Shown piece after piece: positions 26,926 through 36,126 of a stretch of 64,000 nt of DNA. The DNA comes from Vibrio sp. UBA2441. GTDB lineage: Bacteria; Pseudomonadota; Gammaproteobacteria; Enterobacterales; Vibrionaceae. The stretch lies in contig DDQN01000021.1 in assembly GCA_002342685.1 (NCBI GenBank), positions 62,001 to 126,000 on the forward strand. Reading direction: 5' to 3'. Numbering within the stretch: the first letter of the stretch is position 1; every line of letters starts with the position of its first letter. Under the pieces are notes generated by a model that searched no databases, was not told the origin of the DNA, and was given only the letters and a program-made list of their open reading frames with translations. A program made the position numbers and the translations under genes.

Positions 26926-27306
26926 TTAACAACTAATTTTAGTAAGTAAGTTTTTGCTTTCATGCATTGATGGGATGTAACCTATCGTATCAATTGATGT
27001 TTTATTGCCGCATGGCATAAGTATATGATTTACACACCAAATAACACATCCGTCTTTTAAATTCATCAGTGTTCTAACCTGACTATATACCTGTCCATCA
27101 TCATATGCATCGCTAACACTGGCTGCTTCTCCTTTCCAAGCGGATAACACCTCGTCGATACTATATTCCATCTCAAGTTCTAATGTTTGAGGTTCGATAT
27201 CTTTTATGACTTTTAAGGTTAGTATTGTTTTTCCTTTAAATTCATCTACCCATAATTTATGCGGAATACAATCATTATTCCACTCAAGTCTTGTAATATT
27301 AGACAT
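26926..27306 (-). CDS. Hypothetical protein
   Basis: A 126-residue acidic soluble protein that I do not recognise. It reads LEWNNDCIPHKLWVDEFKGK, then a predicted strand-helix-strand pattern, then a cysteine-containing half (GCVIWCVNHILMPCGNKTS, ending LLTKISC). There is no signal peptide or membrane helix. It has a TTAAAAGGAGAATGGC start context, so it is likely translated. It stands alone between the uxu terminator and add. The strand pattern VSDAYDDGQVYSQVRTLMNL loosely resembles a PAS-like fold, but I would not assign it. Confidence 0.6.
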   Translation of the reverse strand: MSNITRLEWNNDCIPHKLWVDEFKGKTILTLKVIKDIEPQTLELEMEYSIDEVLSAWKGEAASVSDAYDDGQVYSQVRTLMNLKDGCVIWCVNHILMPCGNKTSIDTIGYIPSMHESKNLLTKISC

Positions 27307-27540
27307 GCCATTCTCCTTTTAAAAAATCATCTTATAACAAAAATAATCAATTATATTTATAAAAAGGTTGTGTTTTTTCAAGTGCGAGATACAGATCGTT
27401 AATTATCATCGCAGGAACTAGATATTGTTAAATGTTTAACTGAAATTTAACTCTGGATTAATAAACGTATAAGAGAATAGTTAATATGAAATAAAAAATA
27501 ATTTCATTGTTAGGAAGTGATGGGTTATTTACAGAATATA

Positions 27541-27568
27541 AAAAAGCGCCTTAATTAAGGCGCTTTTT
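27541..27568. terminator. Bidirectional terminator downstream of add
   Basis: A perfect 28-bp palindrome, AAAAAGCGCCTTAA followed by TTAAGGCGCTTTTT, ends in T-runs on both strands. It lies 23 bp past the add stop. Confidence 0.9.
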
Positions 27569-27591
27569 CAGTTGAGTGTTAGTAGCTAATA

Positions 27592-28587
27592 TTACTCAGC
27601 GTAACTCAGTAGATGCTGTTTAACGGCATCAGAAGCAAAGGAGTGTTCTATACTGACTTTGTAGATCTCAAAATACTCTTTTCTACTCAGTTCAAACTCT
27701 TCTACGACTTTACGAACTTCATCAGACATCGTCGTATTAGACACTGTTCGGTTATCCGTATTAATGGTGATTAATACATCATCCTTATAGAACGCTTTAA
27801 TCGGGTGATTACTAAGGCTATCAACGGCCTTGGTCTGGATATTACTGCTAGGGCAGGTTTCTAGTGCAACCGCTTTAGCTTTTACCAGATCGTAGGCGTC
27901 TTTATGTCCTTTAATGTGAATACCATGCCCGACACGTTCTGCACCCAGTAGTGATATAGCATCATAGACATTCTGGCCGACACCTTGCTCTCCTGCGTGA
28001 ATGGTCACGCGGTAGCCTTTTTCAATCGCGTATTGAGCATAAGGTACAAACTCATGGCAGAAGCCAGGCAGTTCGCTGCCCGCAAGGTCGAAGGCCACAA
28101 CGCCATCATTCAGATATTTTGCACCAGCATCAATGACAGTGTTGATGTCATCTTTAGGCATGGTTCTCAAAATAGACAGGATATAGTTACCTTTGATGTC
28201 GTACGCTTGCTCGGCTCTTTTCATCCCTTTTACGGCACTGCCAATAATTTGGTCGAGTGTCAGGTCTTTTTGCAAGTGGAGCAGGGGACCGAAACGTACT
28301 TCTAGATACTTAACATTTTCTTTTGCCGCATCTTCATATAGTTCAAATGAAATACGTTCAATGCCTTCTTCTGTTTGCATAACAGAAAGTGGTAGCTCGA
28401 ATCTCTTTAGATATTCATCAAGGTTTTGACATGTCTCAGGGGCGACCATTAACTCTCGAATGTTATCAACGTTTTCACTGGGTAGTGATATACCTTGCTG
28501 ATGAGCAAGTTCAATGATGGTTTGAGGGCGTACGCTGCCGTCTAAGTGGCAATGTAGATCGATTTTAGGAAGTTGGATATAGTTCAT
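27592..28587 (-). CDS. add: Adenosine deaminase
   Basis: A 331-residue metal-dependent hydrolase. Motifs: [20 protein letters not shown] (zinc HxH), [18 protein letters not shown] with the third zinc His, [13 protein letters not shown] with catalytic His, [17 protein letters not shown] and [15 protein letters not shown]. It converts adenosine to inosine in purine salvage. The ATG at 28587 has AAAGGTAGAG upstream. The leader carries an adenine riboswitch, which fits translational control by free adenine. Confidence 0.96.
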   Translation of the reverse strand: MNYIQLPKIDLHCHLDGSVRPQTIIELAHQQGISLPSENVDNIRELMVAPETCQNLDEYLKRFELPLSVMQTEEGIERISFELYEDAAKENVKYLEVRFGPLLHLQKDLTLDQIIGSAVKGMKRAEQAYDIKGNYILSILRTMPKDDINTVIDAGAKYLNDGVVAFDLAGSELPGFCHEFVPYAQYAIEKGYRVTIHAGEQGVGQNVYDAISLLGAERVGHGIHIKGHKDAYDLVKAKAVALETCPSSNIQTKAVDSLSNHPIKAFYKDDVLITINTDNRTVSNTTMSDEVRKVVEEFELSRKEYFEIYKVSIEHSFASDAVKQHLLSYAE

Positions 28588-28625
28588 GAGTCTCTACCTT
28601 TATTTCAGGATCCATAAAGTTACAG

Positions 28626-28695
28626 ACTTCATAATCAAGAATTTAAGGGTCTTGGTAGAAACTCCCAAACCATATTATTGGGATTATACGAAGCA
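28626..28695 (-). ncRNA. Adenine (purine) riboswitch in the add leader
   Basis: The minus-strand sequence closely follows the Vibrio vulnificus add aptamer. P1 is GCTTCGTA / TATGAAGT, junction J2/3 is GTTTCTACC, P3 is CCAAGA / TCTTGA, and the J3/1 stretch is GATTATG. The base equal to U74 (plus-strand A at 28634) is a U, which specifies adenine rather than guanine. Downstream, CTTTAT and ATAAAG (part of the AAAGG ribosome binding site) are complementary, so the off state may hide the ribosome binding site, a translational switch. Confidence 0.93.
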
Positions 28696-28893
28696 ATTTA
28701 ACGCGAAATGTTATCATTGAAATTTTGGCTTTGCAATCGTAATTATGGACTATTTCTTGGTTAATTGCCCATTTAAAAATGTACATTTAATTAGTGTCGA
28801 AACAGAATAATTGATAGTTATCTTGACTTCTTATATTGATCTATGCGTTTATAACCAATTGATTTTTGTACCCAGAAACAGGACTTCGGACAA

Positions 28894-29514
28894 ATGAACT
28901 TCGCCCTTTTAAGTGTATTTATTCCCACTTTTTTCTTTGTGTCTATTACGCCGGGAATGTGTATGACATTGGCACTGTCGATGGGCATGAGCATTGGTTA
29001 TAAACGTACTCTCTGGATGATGGCTGGTGAAGTGGTCGGTGTCGCGCTGGTTTCAGTGCTAGCAGTGCTTGGCATTGCTACGGTTATGCTGAACTATCCG
29101 TGGCTGTTTGTTGGATTTAAAGCGATTGGCGCCAGTTATCTTTTCTACCTTGGTGTGCAAATGTGGCGCTCAAAAGGCAAGCTGGCACTGAGTAGTGAGA
29201 CAGCTGAAATGCAAGTGGGGAAAAACTGGGATTTGGTGGCGCAGGGTTTTGTTACCGCAATTGCTAACCCTAAGGGGTGGGCATTTATGATTTCACTATT
29301 ACCCCCATTTATTGACCATAGTCAGCCTTTGACCATGCAGCTCATTTTATTGGTTTCAATCATAATGATTTCAGAGTTTGTCTGCATGACGCTATATGCT
29401 ACGGGAGGCAAGGGACTGAAACGAGTGTTAGGGCACTCAAAAAATGTTCGATTTATGAATCGAATCTCCGGCACCTTAATGATGGGGGTTGGTGTGTGGT
29501 TATTTGTCAGTTAA
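28894..29514 (+). CDS. LysE/RhtB-family amino acid exporter
   Basis: A 206-residue inner membrane protein with about six hydrophobic segments. The N-terminal VFIPTFFFVSITPGMCMTLA is the family motif (TPG), followed by MSIGYKRTLWMMAGEVVGVA and FKAIGASYLFYLGVQMWRSK. The segment AIANPKGWAFMISLLPPFID is also typical. Members export amino acids such as threonine, lysine or homoserine lactones; the substrate is not predictable here. The AGGACTTCGG region precedes ATG 28894. Confidence 0.92.
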   Translation: MNFALLSVFIPTFFFVSITPGMCMTLALSMGMSIGYKRTLWMMAGEVVGVALVSVLAVLGIATVMLNYPWLFVGFKAIGASYLFYLGVQMWRSKGKLALSSETAEMQVGKNWDLVAQGFVTAIANPKGWAFMISLLPPFIDHSQPLTMQLILLVSIIMISEFVCMTLYATGGKGLKRVLGHSKNVRFMNRISGTLMMGVGVWLFVS

Positions 29515-29586
29515 ATAACCATCTGGACATGTAAATCATTTGCAGTTACAATGTATATACATTTTTGTTGTTAGAGGAAGATTCAA

Positions 29587-29685
29587 ATGAAACCAGAGAT
29601 GATTGAAAACAATAGTGTAGGTGTTATTGAACGTATTTGTTTACTGTCTATCGCAGTGATTGTTTCAGTATTTGCACTAATTTAG
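29587..29685 (+). CDS. Putative 32-residue single-pass membrane protein
   Basis: A short frame with a strong ribosome binding site (AGAGGAAG, eight or so bases before ATG). It reads MKPEMIENNSVGVIERICL followed by a hydrophobic helix LSIAVIVSVFALI to the stop. The acidic/polar N-terminus and one membrane span match the class of small membrane proteins known in enterobacteria, but I cannot place it in a named family. It lies 72 bp after the LysE-type exporter and could be a small partner or a separate gene. Confidence 0.5.
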   Translation: MKPEMIENNSVGVIERICLLSIAVIVSVFALI

Positions 29686-29931
29686 CCATAAATATAACTA
29701 CAGCATGAGCCACACCATTATCGTCAGGATAAGAATGTGGTTTGCTTATCTCCTGTTCAATTTTTCTATCTGGCCCTTCAACTACTTTCCACCTTTAATA
29801 AATGCAAATAGTTTGTTTTGTACAAAATTGCGCTATGCAAAAAAATAAAATGGAAAATTAGCGGGAAAAGCGTGCTAGTAAACAGTAGAATACGCGCCTC
29901 GAAAGTGAACATAGATAACATTGAGTAAGTC

Positions 29932-31917
29932 GTGGATAAGAGTCAATTTGAATTATTAGCACCGGGTGGCGATTTAGAATCCATTAAAGCAGCGATAGTG
30001 GCTGGCGCTGATGCTGTTTATTGCGGTTTGGATAGATTTAACGCGCGAAACCGTGCGGAGAACCTCTCACTTGAAAACCTAAATGATGTTATACATCTTG
30101 CTCATGAACATGATTGCAAAATATTTCTAACGCTCAATATTATTATCTTAGAGAATGAAATTCCTGCTATTACTCGTCTGTTGCGTCAACTTGTAAATAC
30201 TAAGGTAGATGGCGTTATTGTTCAGGACCTTGGTTTAGCCTACATATTAAAGCATCATTTTCCTGCTTTAGATGTTCATGGATCTACTCAGCTCAATACT
30301 CACAATGAAGGTCAGATCCTTTTCCTTAATCAACTTGGTGTAAGTCGGGTAAATCTGTCGCGTGAGTTAAATATTAATGAGATTAAGCATCTTGCCCAAT
30401 TTGGTTTAAAACATAATGTGCTGATGGAAGTTTTTGTCCATGGTTCATATTGTATTGGATTTTCGGGTTTATGTTACATCAGTTCAGTAAGAAGTGGTGC
30501 GTCTGGGAACCGAGGTCGATGTAGTCAACCTTGTAGAGATCAGTTTAAGCCTACTGAGGTGGGTAGTGAATATCCCTTAAACATGAAAGATAACTCGGCT
30601 TTTGGTGATCTAAAAGAATTAGCAGAAGCGGGTGTTTATTCTCTTAAAGTTGAAGGGCGGATTAAAAAATCCCATTACGTTTACACGGTAGTTGATAATT
30701 GGCGTAGACAGATTGATGCTTACTGCAACAATGATGAAATGTTGACGGATATGACGGACCTTTACACGGTATTTAATCGCGATTTCTCTAATGGATATTT
30801 GAAAGCGGATATTCATCAAGATATGTTTACCGACAATCCGAGAGACCATTCAGCCAAGCACTTTACAACAATTACCGGCTGCACTTCTGTTGAAGAAATA
30901 CAGAAAGTGAAACAGGACTTATACGACAAGAAAACTAAAATAATTCAGCTGGTTGAGGAAAAAACTCAACATCTGATGTCTGAAGAAAAAACCAACAAGA
31001 TAGTCAGTTTAAAAAGTGGTGGAGTTAAAGATATTCCGCCATTGGCGACACATACCCCGTTTGAAGAGACTGCGGGTGTGACGGTTTTGATTGCATCACC
31101 AGAACAAATAAACCGTGTTAGACACAGTAACGCAACCGTTTATTACCGACTGCCTAGCAATATGGACCGCTCGTTAGATGAGTTGGTTGCACTGTTCACT
31201 GAACATTCATTTTTAATCCCTTGGTTCCCGGCTATTTTAATCGAAAAAGACTACAATGCAGTCGCTCAGTTCCTTGAACAAGTGAAGCCAACAAGCTTGG
31301 TCGCGAACAATACCGGCGTGGGCTTTTTAGCCAAACAGAACGGAATAAGTTGGATCGCAGGGCCGGAATTGAATGTTACCAATTCGTTCGCGATAAAATG
31401 TCTGCAAGAAGAGTTTGACTGCTCTGGGGCGTTTATATCTAATGAACTTAGCATGTTCCAAATGCGAAAGATTGTCAGACCTGAAGGCTTCAAACTGCTG
31501 CACAGCATTTATCACCCTATAACGTTAATGACCAGCAGGCAGTGTTTCTTTCAGCAAAGTTCTGGCTGTAAAAAAATGCGCATAAACAAAGGCTGCTTGC
31601 CAAAATGTGAGAAGCATACTGCGATTATTAGCCTGAAAGACAAGCCTTATATCGTAGATAAGAAGAAAGGCAATTATAACAATTTGTATGCTGAGCATAA
31701 TTTTTTGAATACAAAAGTGATCACTGATTTGCCAGAGTTTTATACCGACTTTATGTTGGATTTAAGTCCTATTGAAACGATGACCAAAGTGAGTGTGGGC
31801 GAGGCTGAGTTAGTGGATCTGTTTACCTCAGCAATAAACGGAAATGAATCATCATTGTCAGCAATATCTGAGCATGTGCATCCGACGGTGAACAATCAAT
31901 ACAAAAAAGGGTTGTGA
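29932..31917 (+). CDS. U32-family peptidase-like protein
   Basis: A 661-residue protein. The N-terminal U32 barrel shows ELLAPGGDLESIKAAIVAGA, DAVYCGLDRFNARNRAENLS, VHGSTQLNTHN and the signature EVFVHGSYCIGFSGLCYIS with CSQPCR. A second half ends with a cysteine cluster (SGCKKMRINKGCLPKCEKH). U32 proteins include the tRNA and rRNA hydroxylation factors TrhP and RlhA of E. coli, and a similar length to RlhA makes an RNA-modification role plausible, but assignment to one of them is not certain. The start is GTG 29932. Conserved cysteines suggest an Fe-S cluster. Confidence 0.82.
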   Translation: MDKSQFELLAPGGDLESIKAAIVAGADAVYCGLDRFNARNRAENLSLENLNDVIHLAHEHDCKIFLTLNIIILENEIPAITRLLRQLVNTKVDGVIVQDLGLAYILKHHFPALDVHGSTQLNTHNEGQILFLNQLGVSRVNLSRELNINEIKHLAQFGLKHNVLMEVFVHGSYCIGFSGLCYISSVRSGASGNRGRCSQPCRDQFKPTEVGSEYPLNMKDNSAFGDLKELAEAGVYSLKVEGRIKKSHYVYTVVDNWRRQIDAYCNNDEMLTDMTDLYTVFNRDFSNGYLKADIHQDMFTDNPRDHSAKHFTTITGCTSVEEIQKVKQDLYDKKTKIIQLVEEKTQHLMSEEKTNKIVSLKSGGVKDIPPLATHTPFEETAGVTVLIASPEQINRVRHSNATVYYRLPSNMDRSLDELVALFTEHSFLIPWFPAILIEKDYNAVAQFLEQVKPTSLVANNTGVGFLAKQNGISWIAGPELNVTNSFAIKCLQEEFDCSGAFISNELSMFQMRKIVRPEGFKLLHSIYHPITLMTSRQCFFQQSSGCKKMRINKGCLPKCEKHTAIISLKDKPYIVDKKKGNYNNLYAEHNFLNTKVITDLPEFYTDFMLDLSPIETMTKVSVGEAELVDLFTSAINGNESSLSAISEHVHPTVNNQYKKGL

Positions 31918-31941
31918 AGCCCTTTATTTGATAATCAATTA

Positions 31942-31960
31942 GGCACGTTTTTAACGTGCC
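31942..31960 (+). terminator. Terminator after the U32 gene
   Basis: GGCACGTT (31942-31949) and AACGTGCC (31953-31960) form a stem with a three-base loop, followed by ATTATTTTA. A smaller AAAGGG/CCCTTT hairpin overlaps the stop codon. Confidence 0.7.
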
Positions 31961-32003
31961 ATTATTTTACGATGAACAAGCCACTCTTCACTGGTTTCTG
32001 CTA

Positions 32004-32984
32004 TTAATCGGCAGGGAATACTACGCCAGTCTGTTTTCTTATTTCAGTAATGGTTTCAGAGACTTCCAAAGAACGTTGAACATAAGCCTGATTCATAACC
32101 CCTTGCTGAATTTGTTCTGCAAAAGCGATAGCTTCATAGCTCATGGAGTTTTCATCCTGGATCAGGTTGATAGACTCATATCCGCCATTACGATTTTGAA
32201 TAGTAAAGCCAGTACACTCAGAGAAATGGTCTAGCAGGATTACACCTTCTTCTCCCTGAATTTCACTCGGGATATAGCCGTCAGATACCTTAGAATGCTG
32301 CACCGTTACAATGAAATTTTCGTAGGTAAGTAAGGCGGTTCCATAAGCGTCCACACCAGACTCAAGCAGTTTTGCGCTAGCTTGCACATTATCAGGCTTA
32401 CCAAACAGCGATATAGCAGCAGCAATACAGTAATAACCAATATCCATCACCGAACCGTTTGAAAATTCTGGGTTGAATGTATTTGGATTTTCACCGTTGA
32501 GGTATTTTTGATAACGGGAAGAGTACTGGCAATAACTTAAATAAACGTTGTTCAGTTTTCCAACACTAGGAAGGTTACGCTTTAGCTCTTCGAAGTTAGG
32601 CAGAAACTCAGTCTTAAATGCTTCGAATAAGACAACGCCGTTTTCTTCGGCAGTCAGGTACATTTTCTGTGCTTGGTCAAAATTGGATGCAACAGGTTTT
32701 TCACAAATGACATGTTTACCATGGTTCATTAGAAAGCAAGCTTGTTCGCAATGAAGACTATTTGGAGAAGCGATGTATACCGCTTGAACATAAGGGTCGT
32801 TAGCGAGCTCAGTCAGGTCATCATAATAGTTGCAATCAGAAGCCTGAAACGCCTTAGCAAAGTTTTCAGCAGATGTAATAGTGCGAGAATAAACAGCACT
32901 TAACTGGAACTGTTCGGTAGTTATTGCTGCTTCTACAAATTTTTCTGTTATCCAGTTGGTTCCAATGACGGCTAAATTAATCAT
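32004..32984 (-). CDS. Gfo/Idh/MocA-family oxidoreductase
   Basis: A 326-residue NAD(P)-dependent dehydrogenase. The N-terminal Rossmann motif starts INLAVIGTNWITEKFVEAAI. The family signature VQAVYIASPNSLHCEQACFL is followed by HGKHVICEKPVASN, with the catalytic EKP motif. The C-terminal half is the substrate-binding beta-sheet domain (NGSVMDIGYYCIAAAISLFG). Glycine positions of the nucleotide loop are partly changed (GTNWI instead of GxGxxG), common in this group. The substrate, a sugar or inositol-like compound, is unknown. It converges with the U32 gene. Confidence 0.9.
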   Translation of the reverse strand: MINLAVIGTNWITEKFVEAAITTEQFQLSAVYSRTITSAENFAKAFQASDCNYYDDLTELANDPYVQAVYIASPNSLHCEQACFLMNHGKHVICEKPVASNFDQAQKMYLTAEENGVVLFEAFKTEFLPNFEELKRNLPSVGKLNNVYLSYCQYSSRYQKYLNGENPNTFNPEFSNGSVMDIGYYCIAAAISLFGKPDNVQASAKLLESGVDAYGTALLTYENFIVTVQHSKVSDGYIPSEIQGEEGVILLDHFSECTGFTIQNRNGGYESINLIQDENSMSYEAIAFAEQIQQGVMNQAYVQRSLEVSETITEIRKQTGVVFPAD

Positions 32985-33116
32985 GAAAGACTACCTATAA
33001 ATTATTGAACGGCTCAGTGTAGCACTGATTAAATAGAAGAGTTGGCATTAATCTCTAGTTTTACAAGGTATTATAGATCTAAAATAGCTGAATTATTTAA
33101 CGACCAGAGCTCATTT

Positions 33117-33461
33117 ATGTCTTCATGGAGAAAAGAAGGAAATAACCCAGACTATCGATTTTCATTAGCTAATGAAAGAACATATTTGGCGTGGATTCGC
33201 ACCTCGTTGGCGCTATTGGCGGGGGCCATAGGCCTAGATCAATTTACGCCTGATTTTGCGATTCCTTCACTTCGTATTGGTTTATCTGCTTTTCTTTGCT
33301 TAAGTTCGGGATTGTTGGCGATATTTGCCTATCGTCGGTGGGCTGACAATGAAAAATCGATGAGAAATAATGTGCCAATGCGTTATACCAGTTTTTTGAA
33401 AATCATCAGTGCGATAACGCTACTGATTTCCCTCGCTGTAGTTATGTTTATTTTGCTATGA
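33117..33461 (+). CDS. YidH/DUF202-family membrane protein
   Basis: About 115 residues with three hydrophobic segments and the DUF202 pattern RFSLANERTYLAWIRTSLAL. The role of this family is unknown. The start is uncertain: ATG 33117 gives the usual family start (MSSWRKEGNNPDYRF), whereas a TTG at 33042 would add 25 residues without similarity. It overlaps the next DUF202 gene by four bases (ATGA), so the two are translationally coupled, like the yidG/yidH pair of E. coli. Confidence 0.83.
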   Translation: MSSWRKEGNNPDYRFSLANERTYLAWIRTSLALLAGAIGLDQFTPDFAIPSLRIGLSAFLCLSSGLLAIFAYRRWADNEKSMRNNVPMRYTSFLKIISAITLLISLAVVMFILL

Positions 33462-33793
33462 ATACGCCTAATCCGATACGAGCGGATCAGCCGCAGAGAA
33501 CAACATTGGCTTGGTTACGGACCTTGTTGGTTTTAATCGGCGGGGCTGTTTTGTTTATTAAAGTGGCTAGACACGATCATCAGGTATTGCCCTTACTGCT
33601 TGGTTTGGTTTTATTACTCTTTGCTGTAATTTTGTTTGTCTATAACCTACAGTTTAACCACCGGGATCACGTTGAACAGGATAAAATTTCACTGCGCAGT
33701 ATCTGGCTGAAAAGAGGCCTTTGTCTGGCTATCGTTTTTACATCATCCCTATTTTTCATATATTTAGTGATGCAGTGGGTTATCACCATTTAA
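33458..33793 (+). CDS. DUF202-family membrane protein (YidG-like)
   Basis: A 111-residue protein with three hydrophobic segments and the family motif QPQRTTLAWLRTLLVLIGGA. It begins inside the last codon of the preceding DUF202 gene (ATGA overlap). Proteins of this type are paired in many bacteria. Function is unknown; they are inner membrane proteins with both ends short. Confidence 0.83.
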   Translation: MNTPNPIRADQPQRTTLAWLRTLLVLIGGAVLFIKVARHDHQVLPLLLGLVLLLFAVILFVYNLQFNHRDHVEQDKISLRSIWLKRGLCLAIVFTSSLFFIYLVMQWVITI

Positions 33794-34016
33794 CGATTTA
33801 CGTGTCGTTTGACTATACTCTCTTATCATAGCTATGAATTAAATCACATTATTTATAAGTGTTTAGGTGCACTCTATAAAGGTTGTCGAAGGTTGAAGGA
33901 ATAACTTTGCATATACCTATCCGAAAAATGACGTGGAAGACGAGTAGGCGGTTAGCCCGCCAACTCCGAAAATGTTTTGTGTTTTCATAACTTCCAGTAA
34001 CCTTTAGGAGAATTAT

Positions 34017-36032
34017 ATGCCAAATAAAATCCGCAATATTGCCTTTGTTGGCCAAAGTGGTACCGGCAAAACCACTCTCATTGAACGTTTACTTTTTGAA
34101 TCAGGAACAACCACCCACCTTGGTAGCGTTGAAAAAGGCGATACCATTACTGATTTTGACGATCAGTCAATTCGTTACCACCATAGTATAGAAGCGACTC
34201 CAGTTGCCCTTTCTTGGAATAAACACCGGATGAATTACATAGATACACCAGGACAGCCTGAGCTGCTTGGGCGTACCTTTAGTATCATGCCAGCGGTAGA
34301 AACTACGGCGTTGATCGTAGACTCTAATACGCCGCTTAATCAAGTATCTGATCGTCTTTATGCGTTCGCAAAAGAACAAAAAAAATGCCAGATGATTGTA
34401 GTAAATAAAATCGATCTTAACCCTGGCAAAATTGTAGAGATGATGGCTCAATTATCTGACCATTTTGGTGACTGCTGTTTGCCGATAAACCTTCCGTCTG
34501 AAGATGGCGCCACTGTCGTCGATTGTTTTTTCGAACCAGAGTACGATACAACAACCATTTTTTCTGATGTTACCAGTATTCATGAAAGTCTGGTTGATCA
34601 AGTCATCGAAGTCGATGAAGACTTGATGGAGCTTTACTTAGAGCAGGGCTCTGAACTGAATCCAGAGCAGCTACATGACCCATTCGAAGAAGCTCTACGC
34701 ACAGGGCATATTATTCCCGTCTGTTTTGTTTCGGCAGAAACAGGTGCGGGTATTGAGCTACTGTTAAAAACACTGGCGGAAATTATGCCTATGCCTTTTG
34801 AAGGCAATCCACCGCTGTTGGAGAAAAACAATAAGCTAGTTCCTGTCGATTGCGACACATTAGAGCATACCGTGGCACATGTTTATAAAGTGAGTGTTGA
34901 TCCTTATATGGGCAAGTTGGCTTATATCAGGGTTTTCCAAGGTGAAATTAATGCTGGCAGTCAGTTATATATTGGTGAGAATAATAAAGCATTTAAAGTT
35001 GGCCATTTGTATCAGTTACAAGGCAAAAAGCGCATTGAAATAAATCGTGCGATTGCGGGTGATTTTTGTGTTCTGGCGAAGGTTGATGATCTCTATTTCG
35101 ATTCAGTTATTCATGATTCCCATGACGAAGATGATGTACACATGCGTACTTTGTCTTTTCCCCAATCTATGTATAGCTTAGTGGTGAGGCCTAAAAAGCG
35201 TGGCGATGAGCAAAAAATGTCGGAAGTCTTAAACCGAATTGTTACAGAAGATCCTTCGTTACGCATAGAACACCGAAACCGAACTAATGAAACACTATTG
35301 AGTGGTCAAGGGGAGTTTCATTTAAAAGTGGCGCTTGAAAAAATGGAGTCAGTCTACAAACTGGTCGTGGAGACAGATCAGCCAAGTGTCGAGTACTTTG
35401 AAACCATTACAAAACCAGCAGAAGGTCGCTACCGTCATAAAAAGCAAAGTGGCGGAGCCGGACAATTCGGTGAGGTTCAGTTAAAGGTTCGTCCATTAGA
35501 TAGAGGTATTGGCTTTAAGTTTGTTAATAAGGTTGTCGGAGGGTCTATTCCAACGTCACTTATTCCTGCGGTAGAAAAAGGCATTCGTCAGGCTCTGGAT
35601 GAAGGCGCTATTTCTGGTAATCCAATCAAAGATATTGAAGTTACGGTATACGACGGTAAATATCATTCTGTTGACTCGAAAGAAATTGCTTTTGTTATTG
35701 CTGGAAAAAAAGCATTTTTAGAGGCCGTTAGCAATGCTGAACCTATCGTATTGGAGCCTATCGTACAGATGGATTTGCACATCCCGATTCAGTCTGTTGG
35801 TGATGTATCTGGAGATCTTTCTGGTAATAGAGGGCTGATCGAGGGAACTGAGTCGCAACCCAATAACTTCGCTTTACTAAAGGCCAAATCACCGATTAAT
35901 GAACTTCAGGACTATTCGCGCAAACTGCGTGCATTAACTGGAGGTGAGGGCAGCTTTAGTATGACTTTGAGCCATTATGAACCGGCTCCTGCCGCGGTTC
36001 AGCGCGAGGTCTGCAAAGCTTCAGCACAATAG
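34017..36032 (+). CDS. EF-G-like GTPase
   Basis: A 671-residue translation-factor family GTPase. G1 is GQSGTGKTT (residues 12-20), G3 is DTPGQ (76-80) and G4 is NKID (130-133). The domain II core (HVYKVSVDPYMGKLAYIRVF) and the domain IV sequence GAGQFGEVQLKVRP are recognisable. It lacks the EF-G G3 histidine: DTPGH is DTPGQ (Q80). Members of this EF-G-related clade are not the main elongation factor; roles in translation stress or ribosome rescue have been proposed for relatives. It is monocistronic with a strong terminator. Confidence 0.85.
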   Translation: MPNKIRNIAFVGQSGTGKTTLIERLLFESGTTTHLGSVEKGDTITDFDDQSIRYHHSIEATPVALSWNKHRMNYIDTPGQPELLGRTFSIMPAVETTALIVDSNTPLNQVSDRLYAFAKEQKKCQMIVVNKIDLNPGKIVEMMAQLSDHFGDCCLPINLPSEDGATVVDCFFEPEYDTTTIFSDVTSIHESLVDQVIEVDEDLMELYLEQGSELNPEQLHDPFEEALRTGHIIPVCFVSAETGAGIELLLKTLAEIMPMPFEGNPPLLEKNNKLVPVDCDTLEHTVAHVYKVSVDPYMGKLAYIRVFQGEINAGSQLYIGENNKAFKVGHLYQLQGKKRIEINRAIAGDFCVLAKVDDLYFDSVIHDSHDEDDVHMRTLSFPQSMYSLVVRPKKRGDEQKMSEVLNRIVTEDPSLRIEHRNRTNETLLSGQGEFHLKVALEKMESVYKLVVETDQPSVEYFETITKPAEGRYRHKKQSGGAGQFGEVQLKVRPLDRGIGFKFVNKVVGGSIPTSLIPAVEKGIRQALDEGAISGNPIKDIEVTVYDGKYHSVDSKEIAFVIAGKKAFLEAVSNAEPIVLEPIVQMDLHIPIQSVGDVSGDLSGNRGLIEGTESQPNNFALLKAKSPINELQDYSRKLRALTGGEGSFSMTLSHYEPAPAAVQREVCKASAQ

Positions 36033-36045
36033 TATTGGTATAAGC

Positions 36046-36078
36046 AAAAGCCCCAACTCGTTGAGAGTTTGGGCTTTT
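36046..36078 (+). terminator. Terminator of the EF-G-like gene
   Basis: AAAAGCCCCAACTC pairs with GAGTTTGGGCTTTT (one mismatch at the G/T of the stem centre) and ends in a T-run. Because the left arm starts with A-run, it can work on both strands and also serves the convergent EamA gene. Confidence 0.85.
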
Positions 36079-36126
36079 AACGTTTAATACTGGCGTTGTG
36101 GTGTAGTGAACTCGAAAGATCATTGG

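Noticed and set aside
31956..32234. 92-codon plus-strand frame
   Set aside because: It is antisense to the Gfo/Idh oxidoreductase and overlaps its terminator region.
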